Assembly: GCF_963662255.1 (NCBI RefSeq)
Contig: NW_026912160.1
Coordinates: 124,001-188,000, forward strand
Reading direction: 5' to 3'
Length of the DNA: 64,000 bases
Source of the DNA: Cinclus cinclus
Lineage: Eukaryota; Chordata; Aves; Passeriformes; Cinclidae
Of the stretch, positions 48,847-62,693 are shown one piece after another (within the stretch, counting starts at the first letter, position 1; each line of letters begins with the position of its first letter). The translations under genes were made by a program, and so were the position numbers. The notes under the pieces were generated by a model. It made no database searches and had not been told where the DNA came from. It saw only the letters and a program-made list of their open reading frames with translations.

Positions 48847-51484
48847 TTGATGTCAATGAATCATTTCATTCTTGGCCTCCATGGTGACATAATAGATCCT
48901 TGCTTCTATTGGTCCCCGTGCTGTAACAATCCATCCCTGGCCATTTTAGGCCCCCTGGTGTCACAAGGGATCATTAGATTGTTAGCCTGCATTGGGTCAC
49001 AATGGTTCCTTGCTTCTCTTAGGCCCTGTGGTGTCACAATGCATCCCATGCCCTTTTAGGCCACTTGGTGTTACAATGAATCATTTGAGTCTTGGTCTCT
49101 ATTGTGTCATAATATTTCCATGTTTTTATTGTGCCCCATGCTTTCACAATTCATCCCTGGCCCTATTGCAAACCCTGGTGTCACAATGGATCATTAGATT
49201 GTTAACCTGCATTGGGTCACAATGGTTCCTTGCTTCTCTTAACCTCTGTGGTGTCACAATGCATTCCATGCCATTTTAGGCCACTTGATGTCACAATGAA
49301 TCATTTGATTCTTGGCCTTCATGGTGTCATAATGGTTCCTTGCTTCTATAGGTCCCCATGCTGTCACAGTTCATCCGTGGTCCTTTTGCACCCCCTGGTG
49401 TCAAAAGGGATTCTAAGATTGTTAGCCTGCCTTGGGTCACAATGGTTCCTTGCTTCTCTTAACCCCTGTGGTGTCACAATGCATCCCATGCCCTTTTAGG
49501 CCACTTGATGTCACAATGAATCATTTGATTTTTGGCCTCCATGGTGGCATAATTGTACCAGGTTTTAATTGGGCCCCATGCTTTCACAATTCATCCCTGG
49601 CCCTTTTAGGCCCATTGGTGTCACAAGGGACCATTAGATTGTTAGCCTCCATTGGGTAACAATGGTTCCTTGCTTCTCTTAACCTCTGTGGTGTCACAAT
49701 GCATTCCATGCCATTTTAGGCCACTTGATGTCACAATGAATCATTTGATTCTTGGCCTCCATGGTGTCATAATGGTTCCTTGTTTCTATTGGGCCCCATG
49801 CTGTCACAATTCATCCCTGGCCCTTTTACGCCCCCTGGTGTCAAATGGGATCCTGGGATTATTAGCCTCCATTGGGTCACAATGGATCCTTGCTTCTCTT
49901 AACCCCTGTGCTGTCACAATGCATCCAATGCCCTTTTATGCCACTTGATGTCACAATGAATCATTTGATTCTTGGCCTCCATGGTGACATAATAGATCCT
50001 TGCTTCTATTGGTCCCCGTGCTGTAACAATCCATCCCTGGCCATTTTAGGCCCCCTGGTGTCACAAGGGATCATTAGATTGTTAGCCTGCATTGGGTCAC
50101 AATGGTTCCTTGCTTCTCTTAGGCCCTGTGGTGTCACAATGCATCCCATGTCCTTTTAGGCCACTTGGTGTTACAATGAATCATTTGAGTCTTGGTCTCT
50201 ATTGTGTCATAATATTTCCATGTTTTTATTGTGCCCCATGCTTTCACAATTCATCCCTGGCCCTATTGCAACCCCTGGTGTCACAATGGATCATTAGATT
50301 GTTAACCTGCATTGGGTCACAATGGTTCCTTGCTTCTCTTAACCTCTGTGGTGTCATAATGCATTCCAAGACATTTTAGGCCACTTGGTCTTACAATGAA
50401 CTATTTGATTCTTGACCTTCATGGTGTCATAATGGTTCCTTGTTTCTATAGGTCCCCATGCTGTCACAGTTCATCCGTGGTCCTTTTGCACCCCCTGGTG
50501 TCAAAAGGGATTCTAAGATTGTTAGCCTGCCTTGGGTCACAATGGTTCCTTGCTTCTCTTAACCCCTGTGGTGTCACAATGCATCCCATGCCCTTTTAGG
50601 CCACTTGGTGTTACAATGTATCATTTGAGTCTTGGTCTCTATTGTGTCATAATATTTCCATGTTTTTATTGTGCCCCATGCTTTCACAATTCATCCCTGG
50701 CCCTATTGCAACCCCTGGTGTCACAATGGATCATTAGATTGTTAGCCTGCATTGGGTCACAATGGTTCCTTGCTTCTCTTAACCTCTGTGGTGTCACAAT
50801 GCATTCCAAGCCCTGTTAGGCCACTTGGTCTGACAATGAACCATTTGATTCTTGGCCTTCATGGTGTCATAATGGTTCCTTGTTTCTATAGGTCCCCATG
50901 CTGTCACAGTTCATCCGTGGTCCTTTTGCGCCCCCTGGTGTCAAAAGGGATTCTAAGATTGTTAGCCTGCCTTGGGTCACAATGGTTCCTTGCTTCTCTT
51001 AACCCCTGTGGTGTCACAATGCATCCCATGCCCTTTTAGGCCACTTGATGTCACAATGAATCATTTGATTTTTGGCCTCCATGGTGGCATAATTGTACCA
51101 GGTTTTAATTGGGCCCCATGCTGTCACAATTCATCCCTGGCCCTTTTAGGCTCATTGGTGTCACAAGGGACCATTAGATTGTTAGCCTGCATTGGGTCAC
51201 AATGGTTCCTTGCTTCTCTTAACCCCTGTGGTGTCACAATGCATTCCATGCCATTTTAGGCCACTTGATGTCACAATGAATCATTTGATTTTTGGCCTCC
51301 ATGGTGGCATAATTGTACCAGGTTTTAATTGGGCCCCATGCTTTCACAATTCATCCCTGGCCCTTTTAGGCCCATTGGTGTCACAAGGGACCATTAGATT
51401 GTTAGCCTGCCTTGGGTCACAAAGGATCCTTGCTTCTCTTAACCCCTGTGCTGTCACAATGCATCCCATGCCCTTTTAGGCCAC

Positions 51485-53462
51485 TTGATGTCAATGAATC
51501 TTTTATTTCTTGGCCTCCATGGTGACATAATAGATCCTTGCTTCCTTTGGTCCCCGTGCTGTAACAATCCATCCCTGGCCATTTTAGGCCCCCTGGTGTC
51601 ACAAGGGATCATTAGATTGTTAGCCTGCATTGGGTCACAATGGTTCCTTGCTTCTCTTAGGCCCTGTGGTGTCACAATGCATCCCATGCCCTTTTAGGCC
51701 ACTTGGTGTTACAATGAATCATTTGAGTCTTGGTCTCTATTGTGTCATAATATTTCCATGTTTTTATTGTGCCCCATGCTTTCACAATTCATCCCTGGCC
51801 CTATTGCAAACCCTGGTGTCACAATGGATCATTAGATTGTTAACCTGCATTGGGTCACAATGGTTCCTTGCTTCTCTTAACCTCTGTGGTGTCACAATGC
51901 ATTCCAAGCCCTTTTAGGCCACTTGGTCTTACAATGAACCATTTGATTCTTGGCCTTCATGGTGTCATAATGGTTCCTTGCTTCTATAGGTCCCCATGCT
52001 GTCACAGTTCATCCGTGGTCCTTTTGCACCCCCTGGTGTCAAAAGGGATTCTAAGATTGTTAGCCTGCCTTGGGTCACAATGGTTCCTTGCTTCTCTTAA
52101 CCCCTGTGGTGTCACAATGCATCCCATGCCCTTTTAGGCCACTTGATGTCACAATGAATCATTTGATTTTTGGCCTCCATGGTGGCATAATTGTACCAGG
52201 TTTTAATTGGGCCCCATGCTTTCACAATTCATCCCTGGCCCTTTTAGGCCCATTGGTGTCACAAGGGACCATTAGATTGTTAGCCTCCATTGGGTAACAA
52301 TGGTTCCTTGCTTCTCTTAACCTCTGTGGTGTCACAATGCATTCCAAGCCCTTTTAGGCCACTTGATGTCACAATGAATCATTTAATTCTTGGCCTCCAT
52401 GGTGTCATAATGGTTCCTTGTTTCTATTGGGCCCCATGCTGTCACAATTCATCCCTGGCCCTTTTACGCCCCCTGGTGTCAAATGGGATCCTGGGATTAT
52501 TAGCCTCCATTGGGTCACAATGGATCCTTGCTTCTCTTAACCCCTGTGGTGTCACAATGCATCCCATGCCCTTTTTGGCCACTTGGTGTTATAATGAATC
52601 ATTTGAGTCTTGGTCTCTATTGTGTCATAATATTTCCATGTTTTTATTGTGCCCCATGCTTTCACAATTCATCCCTGGCCCTATTGCAACCCCTGGTGTC
52701 ACAATGGATCATTAGATTGTTAGCCTGCATTGGGTCACAATGGTTCCTTGCTTCTCTTAACCTCTGTGGTGTCACAATGCATTCCAAGCCCTGTTAGGCC
52801 ACTTGGTCTGACAATGAACCATTTGATTCTTGGCCTTCATGGTGTCATAATGGTTCCTTGTTTCTATAGGTCCCCATGCTGTCACAGTTCATCCGTGGTC
52901 CTTTTGCGCCCCCTGGTGTCAAAAGGGATTCTAAGATTGTTAGCCTGCCTTGGGTCACAATGGTTCCTTGCTTCTCTTAACCCCTGTGGTGTCACAATGC
53001 ATCCCATGCCCTTTTAGGCCACTTGATGTCACAATGAATCATTTGATTTTTGGCCTCCATGGTGGCATAATTGTACCAGGTTTTAATTGGGCCCCATGCT
53101 GTCACAATTCATCCCTGGCCCTTTTAGGCTCATTGGTGTCACAAGGGACCATTAGATTGTTAGCCTGCATTGGGTCACAATGGTTCCTTGCTTCTCTTAA
53201 CCCCTGTGGTGTCACAATGCATCCCATGCCCTTTTAGGCCACTTGATGTCACAATGAATCATTTGATTTTTGGCCTCCATGGTGGCATAATTGTACCAGG
53301 TTTTAATTGGGCCCCATGCTTTCACAATTCATCCCTGGCCCTTTTAGGCCCATTGGTGTCACAAGGGACCATTAGATTGTTAGCCTGCCTTGGGTCACAA
53401 AGGATCCTTGCTTCTCTTAACCCCTGTGCTGTCACAATGCATCCCATGCCCTTTTAGGCCAC
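51485..53462 (+). repeat. Nine-monomer cassette gamma, copy 1
   Basis: 1978 bp with a different variant order from alpha. Its monomers include 'aagccctgttaggcc' and 'ctttttggccacttggtgttataatg', which opens an unusually long 141-codon frame at 52290. The second and later copies start at 56322 and 62694. Confidence 0.8.
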
Positions 53463-56321
53463 TTGATGTCAATGAATCATTTGATTCTTGGCCTCCATGG
53501 TGACATAATAGATCCTTGCTTCTATTGGTCCCCGTGCTGTAACAATCCATCCCTGGCCATTTTAGGCCCCCTGGTGTCACAAGGGATCATTAGATTGTTA
53601 GCCTGCATTGGGTCACAATGGTTCCTTGCTTCTCTTAGGCCCTGTGGTGTCACAATGCATCCCATGTCCTTTTAGGCCACTTGGTGTTACAATGAATCAT
53701 TTGAGTCTTGGTCTCTATTGTGTCATAATATTTCCATGTTTTTATTGTGCCCCATGCTTTCACAATTCATCCCTGGCCCTATTGCAACCCCTGGTGTCAC
53801 AATGGATCATTAGATTGTTAACCTGCATTGGGTCACAATGGTTCCTTGCTTCTCTTAACCTCTGTGGTGTCATTATGCATTCCAAGACATTTTAGGCCAC
53901 TTGGTCTTACAATGAACCATTTGATTCTTGACCTTCATGGTGTCATAATGGTTCCTTGTTTCTATAGGTCCCCATGCTGTCACAGTTCATCCGTGGTCCT
54001 TTTGCACCCCCTGGTGTCAAAAGGGATTCTAAGATTGTTAGCCTGCCTTGGGTCACAATGGTTCCTTGCTTCTCTTAACCCCTGTGGTGTCACAATGCAT
54101 CCCATGCCCTTTTAGGCCACTTGATGTCACAATGAATCATTTGATTTTTGGCCTCCATGGTGGCATAATTGTACCAGGTTTTAATTGGGCCCCATGCTTT
54201 CACAATTCATCCCTGGCCCTTTTAGGCCCATTGGTGTCACAAGGGACCATTAGATTGTTAGCCTCCATTGGGTCACAATGGTTCCTTGCTTCTCTTAACC
54301 TCTGTGGTGTCACAATGCATTCCATGCCATTTTAGGCCACTTGATGTCACAATGAATCATTTGATTCTTGGCCTCCATGGTGTCATAATAGTTCCTTGTT
54401 TCTATTGGGCCCCATGCTGTCGCAGTTCATCCGTGGTCCTTTTGCACCCCCTGGTGTCAAAAGGGATTCTAAGATTGTTAGCCTGCCTTGGGTCACAAAG
54501 GATCCTTGCTTCTCTTAACCCCTGTGGTGTCACAATGCATCCCATGCCCTTTTAGGCCACTTGATGTCACAATGAATCATTTGATTTTTGGCCTCCATGG
54601 TGGCATAATTGTACCAGGTTTTTAATTGGACCCCATGCTTTCACAATTCATCCCTGGCCCTTTTAGGCTCATTGGTGTCACAAGGGACCATTAGATTGTT
54701 AGCCTCCATTGGGTCACAATGGTTCCTTGCTTCTCTTAACCCCTGTGCTGTCACAATGCATCCAATGCCCTTTTATGCCACTTGATGTCACAATGAATCA
54801 TTTGATTCTTGGCCTCCATGGTGACATAATAGATCCTTGCTTCTATTGGTCCCCGTGCTGTAACAATCCATCCCTGGCCATTTTAGGCCCCCTGGTGTCA
54901 CAAGGGATCATTAGATTGTTAGCCTGCATTGGGTCACAATGGTTCCTTGCTTCTCTTAGGCCCTGTGGTGTCACAATGCATCCCATGTCCTTTTAGGCCA
55001 CTTGGTGTTACAATGAATCATTTGAGTCTTGGTCTCTATTGTGTCATAATATTTCCATGTTTTTATTGTGCCCCATGCTTTCACAATTCATCCCTGGCCC
55101 TATTGCAACCCCTGGTGTCACAATGGATCATTAGATTGTTAGCCTGCATTGGGTCACAATGGTTCCTTGCTTCTCTTAACCTCTGTGGTGTCATAATGCA
55201 TTCCAAGACCTTTTAGGCCACTTGGTCTTACAATGAACCATTTGATTCTTGACCTTCATGGTGTCATAATGGTTCCTTGTTTCTATAGGTCCCCATGCTG
55301 TCACAGTTCATCCGTGGTCCTTTTGCACCCCCTGGTGTCAAAAGGGATTCTAAGATTGTTAGCCTGCCTTGGGTCACAATGGTTCCTTGCTTCTCTTAAC
55401 CCCTGTGGTGTCACAATGCATCCCATGCCCTTTTAGGCCACTTGGTGTTACAATGAATCATTTGAGTCTTGGTCTCTATTGTGTCATAATATTTCCATGT
55501 TTTTATTGTGCCCCATGCTTTCACAATTCATCCCTGGCCCTATTGCAACCCCTGGTGTCACAATGGATCATTAGATTGTTAGCCTGCATTGGGTCACAAT
55601 GGTTCCTTGCTTCTCTTAACCTCTGTGGTGTCACAATGCATTCCAAGCCCTGTTAGGCCACTTGGTCTGACAATGAACCATTTGATTCTTGGCCTTCATG
55701 GTGTCATAATGGTTCCTTGTTTCTATAGGTCCCCATGCTGTCACAGTTCATCCGTGGTCCTTTTGCGCCCCCTGGTGTCAAAAGGGATTCTAAGATTGTT
55801 AGCCTGCCTTGGGTCACAATGGTTCCTTGCTTCTCTTAACCCCTGTGGTGTCACAATGCATCCCATGCCCTTTTAGGCCACTTGATGTCACAATGAATCA
55901 TTTGATTTTTGGCCTCCATGGTGGCATAATTGTACCAGGTTTTAATTGGGCCCCATGCTGTCACAATTCATCCCTGGCCCTTTTAGGCTCATTGGTGTCA
56001 CAAGGGACCATTAGATTGTTAGCCTGCCTTGGGTCACAATGGTTCCTTGCTTCTCTTAACCCCTGTGGTGTCACAATGCATTCCATGCCATTTTAGGCCA
56101 CTTGATGTCACAATGAATCATTTGATTTTTGGCCTCCATGGTGGCATAATTGTACCAGGTTTTAATTGGGCCCCATGCTTTCACAATTCATCCCTGGCCC
56201 TTTTAGGCCCATTGGTGTCACAAGGGACCATTAGATTGTTAGCCTGCCTTGGGTCACAAAGGATCCTTGCTTCTCTTAACCCCTGTGCTGTCACAATGCA
56301 TCCCATGCCCTTTTAGGCCAC

Positions 56322-58299
56322 TTGATGTCAATGAATCATTTGATTCTTGGCCTCCATGGTGACATAATAGATCCTTGCTTCTATTGGTCCCCGTGCTGTA
56401 ACAATCCATCCCTGGCCATTTTAGGCCCCCTGGTGTCACAAGGGATCATTAGATTGTTAGCCTGCATTGGGTCACAATGGTTCCTTGCTTCTCTTAGGCC
56501 CTGTGGTGTCACAATGCATCCCATGCCCTTTTAGGCCACTTGGTGTTACAATGAATCATTTGAGTCTTGGTCTCTATTGTGTCATAATATTTCCATGTTT
56601 TTATTGTGCCCCATGCTTTCACAATTCATCCCTGGCCCTATTGCAAACCCTGGTGTCACAATGGATCATTAGATTGTTAACCTGCATTGGGTCACAATGG
56701 TTCCTTGCTTCTCTTAACCTCTGTGGTGTCACAATGCATTCCAAGCCCTTTTAGGCCACTTGGTCTTACAATGAACCATTTGATTCTTGGCCTTCATGGT
56801 GTCATAATGGTTCCTTGCTTCTATAGGTCCCCATGCTGTCACAGTTCATCCGTGGTCCTTTTGCACCCCCTGGTGTCAAAAGGGATTCTAAGATTGTTAG
56901 CCTGCCTTGGGTCACAATGGTTCCTTGCTTCTCTTAACCCCTGTGGTGTCACAATGCATCCCATGCCCTTTTAGGCCACTTGATGTCACAATGAATCATT
57001 TGATTTTTGGCCTCCATGGTGGCATAATTGTACCAGGTTTTAATTGGGCCCCATGCTTTCACAATTCATCCCTGGCCCTTTTAGGCCCATTGGTGTCACA
57101 AGGGACCATTAGATTGTTAGCCTCCATTGGGTAACAATGGTTCCTTGCTTCTCTTAACCTCTGTGGTGTCACAATGCATTCCAAGCCCTTTTAGGCCACT
57201 TGATGTCACAATGAATCATTTAATTCTTGGCCTCCATGGTGTCATAATGGTTCCTTGTTTCTATTGGGCCCCATGCTGTCACAATTCATCCCTGGCCCTT
57301 TTACGCCCCCTGGTGTCAAATGGGATCCTGGGATTATTAGCCTACATTGGGTCACAATGGATCCTTGCTTCTCTTAACCCCTGTGGTGTCACAATGCATC
57401 CCATGCCCTTTTTGGCCACTTGGTGTTATAATGAATCATTTGAGTCTTGGTCTCTATTGTGTCATAATATTTCCATGTTTTTATTGTGCCCCATGCTTTC
57501 ACAATTCATCCCTGGCCCTATTGCAACCCCTGGTGTCACAATGGATCATTAGATTGTTAGCCTGCATTGGGTCACAATGGTTCCTTGCTTCTCTTAACCT
57601 CTGTGGTGTCACAATGCATTCCAAGCCCTGTTAGGCCACTTGGTCTTACAATGAACCATTTGATTCTTGGCCTTCATGGTGTCATAATGGTTCCTTGTTT
57701 CTATAGGTCCCCATGCTGTCACAGTTCATCCGTGGTCCTTTTGCGCCCCCTGGTGTCAAAAGGGATTCTAAGATTGTTAGCCTGCCTTGGGTCACAATGG
57801 TTCCTTGCTTCTCTTAACCCCTGTGGTGTCACAATGCATCCCATGCCCTTTTAGGCCACTTGATGTCACAATGAATCATTTGATTTTTGGCCTCCATGGT
57901 GGCATAATTGTACCAGGTTTTAATTGGGCCCCATGCTGTCACAATTCATCCCTGGCCCTTTTAGGCTCATTGGTGTCACAAGGGACCATTAGATTGTTAG
58001 CCTGCATTGGGTCACAATGGTTCCTTGCTTCTCTTAACCCCTGTGGTGTCACAATGCATTCCATGCCATTTTAGGCCACTTGATGTCACAATGAATCATT
58101 TGATTTTTGGCCTCCATGGTGGCATAATTGTACCAGGTTTTAATTGGGCCCCATGCTTTCACAATTCATCCCTGGCCCTTTTAGGCCCATTGGTGTCACA
58201 AGGGACCATTAGATTGTTAGCCTGCCTTGGGTCACAAAGGATCCTTGCTTCTCTTAACCCCTGTGCTGTCACAATGCATTCCATGCCATTTTAGGCCAC
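56322..58299 (+). repeat. Nine-monomer cassette gamma, copy 2
   Basis: Matches copy 1 at an offset of 4837 bp, including the 'ctttttggcc' monomer at about 57411. Confidence 0.8.
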
Positions 58300-61200
58300 T
58301 TGATGTCAATGAATCATTTGATTCTTGGCCTCCATGGTGACATAATAGATCCTTGCTTCTATTGGTCCCCGTGCTGTAACAATCCATCCCTGGCCATTTT
58401 AGGCCCCCTGGTGTCACAAGGGATCATTAGATTGTTAGCCTGCATTGGGTCACAATGGTTCCTTGCTTCTCTTAGGCCCTGTGGTGTCACAATGCATCCC
58501 ATGTCCTTTTAGGCCACTTGGTGTTACAATGAATCATTTGAGTCTTGGTCTCTATTGTGTCATAATATTTCCATGTTTTTATTGTGCCCCATGCTTTCAC
58601 AATTCATCCCTGGCCCTATTGCAACCCCTGGTGTCACAATGGATCATTAGATTGTTAACCTGCATTGGGTCACAATGGTTCCTTGCTTCTCTTAACCTCT
58701 GTGGTGTCATAATGCATTCCAAGCCCTTTTAGGCCACTTGGTCTTACAATGAACCATTTGATTCTTGACCTTCATGGTGTCATAATGGTTACTTGTTTCT
58801 ATAGGTCCCCATGCTGTCACAGTTCATCCGTGGTCCTTTTGCACCCCCTGGTGTCAAAAGGGATTCTAAGATTGTTAGCCTGCCTTGGGTCACAATGGTT
58901 CCTTGCTTCTCTTAACCCCTGTGGTGTCACAATGCATCCCATGCCCTTTTAGGCCACTTGATGTCACAATGAATCATTTGATTTTTGGCCTCCATGGTGG
59001 CATAATTGTACCAGGTTTTAATTGGGCCCCATGCTTTCACAATTCATCCCTGGCCCTTTTAGGCCCATTGGTGTCACAAGGGACCATTAGATTGTTAGCC
59101 TCCATTGGGTCACAATGGTTCCTTGCTTCTCTTAACCTCTGTGGTGTCACAATGCATTCCATGCCATTTTAGGCCACTTGATGTCACAATGAATCATTTG
59201 ATTCTTGGCCTCCATGGTGTCATAATAGTTCCTTGTTTCTATTGGGCCCCATGCTGTCGCAGTTCATCCGTGGTCCTTTTGCACCCCCTGGTGTCAAAAG
59301 GGATTCTAAGATTGTTAGCCTGCCTTGGGTCACAAAGGATCCTTGCTTCTCTTAACCCCTGTGGTGTCACAATGCATCCCATGCCCTTTTAGGCCACTTG
59401 ATGTCACAATGAATCATTTGATTTTTGGCCTCCATGGTGGCATAATTGTACCAGGTTTTTAATTGGACCCCATGCTTTCACAATTCATCCCTGGCCATTT
59501 TAGGCTCATTGGTGTCACAAGGGACCATTAGATTGTTAGCCTCCATTGGGTCACAATGGTTCCTTGCTTCTCTTAACCTCTGTGGTGTCACAATGCATCC
59601 CATGCCCTTTTAGGCCACTTGATGTCAATGAATCATTTGATTCTTGGCCTCCATGGTGACATAATACATCCTTGCTTCTATTGGTCCCCGTGCTGTAACA
59701 ATCCATCCCTGGCCCTTTTAGGCCGCCTGGTGTCACAAGGGATCATTCGATTGTTAGCCTGCATTGGGTCACAATGGTTCCTTGCTTCTCTTAACCTCTG
59801 TGGTGTCACAATGAATTCCATGCCATTTTAGGCCACTTGATGTCACAATGAATCATTTAATTCTTGGCCTCCATGGTGTCATAATGGTTCCTTGTTTCTA
59901 TTGGGCCCCATGCTGTCACAATTCATCCCTGGCCCTTTTACGCCCCCTGGTGTCAAATGGGATCCTGGGATTATTAGCCTCCATTGGGTCACAATGGATC
60001 CTTGCTTCTCTTAACCCCTGTGGTGTCACAATGCATCCCATGCCCTTTTAGGCCACTTGGTGTTACAATGAATCATTTGAGTCTTGGTCTCTATTGTGTC
60101 ATAATATTTCCATGTTTTTATTGTGCCCCATGCTTTCACAATTCATCCCTGGCCCTATTGCAACCCCTGGGGTCACAATGGATCATTAGATTGTTAGCCT
60201 GCATTGGGTCACAATGGTTCCTTGCTTCTCTTAACCTCTGTGGTGTCACAATGCATTCCAAGCCCTGTTAGGCCACTTGGTCTGACAATGAACCATTTGA
60301 TTCTTGGCCTTCATGGTGTCATAATGGTTCCTTGCTTCTATAGGTCCCCATGCTGTCACAGTTCATCCGTGGTCCTTTTGCGCCCCCTGGTGTCAAAAGG
60401 GATTCTAAGATTGTTAGCCTGCCTTGGGTCACAATGGTTCCTTGCTTCTCTTAACCCCTGTGGTGTCACAATGCATCCCATGCCCTTTTAGGCCACTTGA
60501 TGTCACAATGAATCATTTGATTTTTGGCCTCCATGGTGGCATAATTGTACCAGGTTTTAATTGGGCCCCATGCTGTCACAATTCATCCCTGGCCCTTTTA
60601 GGCTCATTGGTGTGACAAGGGACCATTAGATTGTTAGCCTGCATTGGGTCACAATGGTTCCTTGCTTCTCTTAACCCCTGTGGTGTCACAATGCATCCCA
60701 TGCCCTTTTAGGCCACTTGATGTCACAATGAATCATTTGATTTTTGGCCTCCATGGTGGCATAATTGTACCAGGTTTTAATTAGGCCCCATGCTTTCACA
60801 ATTCATCCCTGGCCCTTTTAGGCCCATTGGTGTCACAAGGGACCATTAGATTGTTAGCCTCCATTGGGTAACAATGGTTCCTTGCTTCTCTTAACCTCTG
60901 TGGTGTCACAATGCATTCCATGCCATTTTAGGCCACTTGATGTCACAATGAATCATTTGATTCTTGGCCTCCATGGTGTCATAATAGTTCCTTGTTTCTA
61001 TTGGGCCCCATGCTGTCACAGTTCATCCGTGGTCCTTTTGCACCCCCTGGTGTCAAAAGGGATTCTAAGATTGTTAGCCTGCCTTGGGTCACAAAGGATC
61101 CTTGCTTCTCTTAACCCCTGTGGTGTCACAATGCATCCCATGCCCTTTTAGGCCACTTGATGTCACAATGAATCATTTGATTTTTGGCCTCCATGGTGGC

Positions 61201-62693
61201 ATAATTGTACCAGGTTTTAATTGGCCCCATGCTTTCACAATTCATCCCTGGCCCTTTTAGGCCCATTGGTGTCACAAGGGACCATTAGATTGTTAGCCTC
61301 CATTGGGTAACAATGGTTCCTTGCTTCTCTTAACCTCTGTGGTGTCACAATGCATTCCATGCCATTTTAGGCCACTTGATGTCACAATGAATCATTTGAT
61401 TCTTGGCCTCCATGGTGTCATAATGGTTCCTTGTTTCTATTGGGCCCCATGCTGTCACAATTCATCCCTGGCCCTTTTAGGCCCATTGGTGTCACAAGGG
61501 ACCATTAGATTGTTAGCCTGCCTTGGGTCACAAAGGATCCTTGCTTCTCTTAACCCCTGTGCTGTCACAATGCATCCCATGCCCTTTTAGGCCACTTGAT
61601 GTCAATGAATCATTTGATTCTTGGCCTCCATGGTGACATAATAGATCCTTGCTTCTATTGGTCCCCGTGCTGTAACAATCCATCCCTGGCCATTTTAGGC
61701 CCCCTGGTGTCACAAGGGATCATTAGATTGTTAGCCTGCATTGGGTCACAATGGTTCCTTGCTTCTCTTAGGCCCTGTGGTGTCACAATGCATCCCATGT
61801 CCTTTTAGGCCACTTGGTGTTACAATGAATCATTTGAGTCTTGGTCTCTATTGTGTCATAATATTTCCATGTTTTTATTGTGCCCCATGCTTTCACAATT
61901 CATCCCTGGCCCTATTGCAACCCCTGGTGTCACAATGGATCATTAGATTGTTAGCCTGCATTGGGTCACAATGGTTCCTTGCTTCTCTTAACCTCTGTGG
62001 TGTCACAATGCATTCCAAGCCCTGTTAGGCCACTTGGTCTGACAATGAACCATTTGATTCTTGGCCTTCATGGTGTCATAATGGTTCCTTGTTTCTATAG
62101 GTCCCCATGCTGTCACAGTTCATCCGTGGTCCTTTTGCGCCCCCTGGTGTCAAAAGGGATTCTAAGATTGTTAGCCTGCCTTGGGTCACAATGGTTCCTT
62201 GCTTCTCTTAACCCCTGTGGTGTCACAATGCATCCCATGCCCTTTTAGGCCACTTGATGTCACAATGAATCATTTGATTTTTGGCCTCCATGGTGGCATA
62301 ATTGTACCAGGTTTTAATTGGGCCCCATGCTGTCACAATTCATCCCTGGCCCTTTTAGGCTCATTGGTGTCACAAGGGACCATTAGATTGTTAGCCTGCC
62401 TTGGGTCACAATGGTTCCTTGCTTCTCTTAACCCCTGTGGTGTCACAATGCATTCCATGCCATTTTAGGCCACTTGATGTCACAATGAATCATTTGATTT
62501 TTGGCCTCCATGGTGGCATAATTGTACCAGGTTTTAATTGGGCCCCATGCTTTCACAATTCATCCCTGGCCCTTTTAGGCCCATTGGTGTCACAAGGGAC
62601 CATTAGATTGTTAGCCTGCCTTGGGTCACAAAGGATCCTTGCTTCTCTTAACCCCTGTGCTGTCACAATGCATCCCATGCCCTTTTAGGCCAC

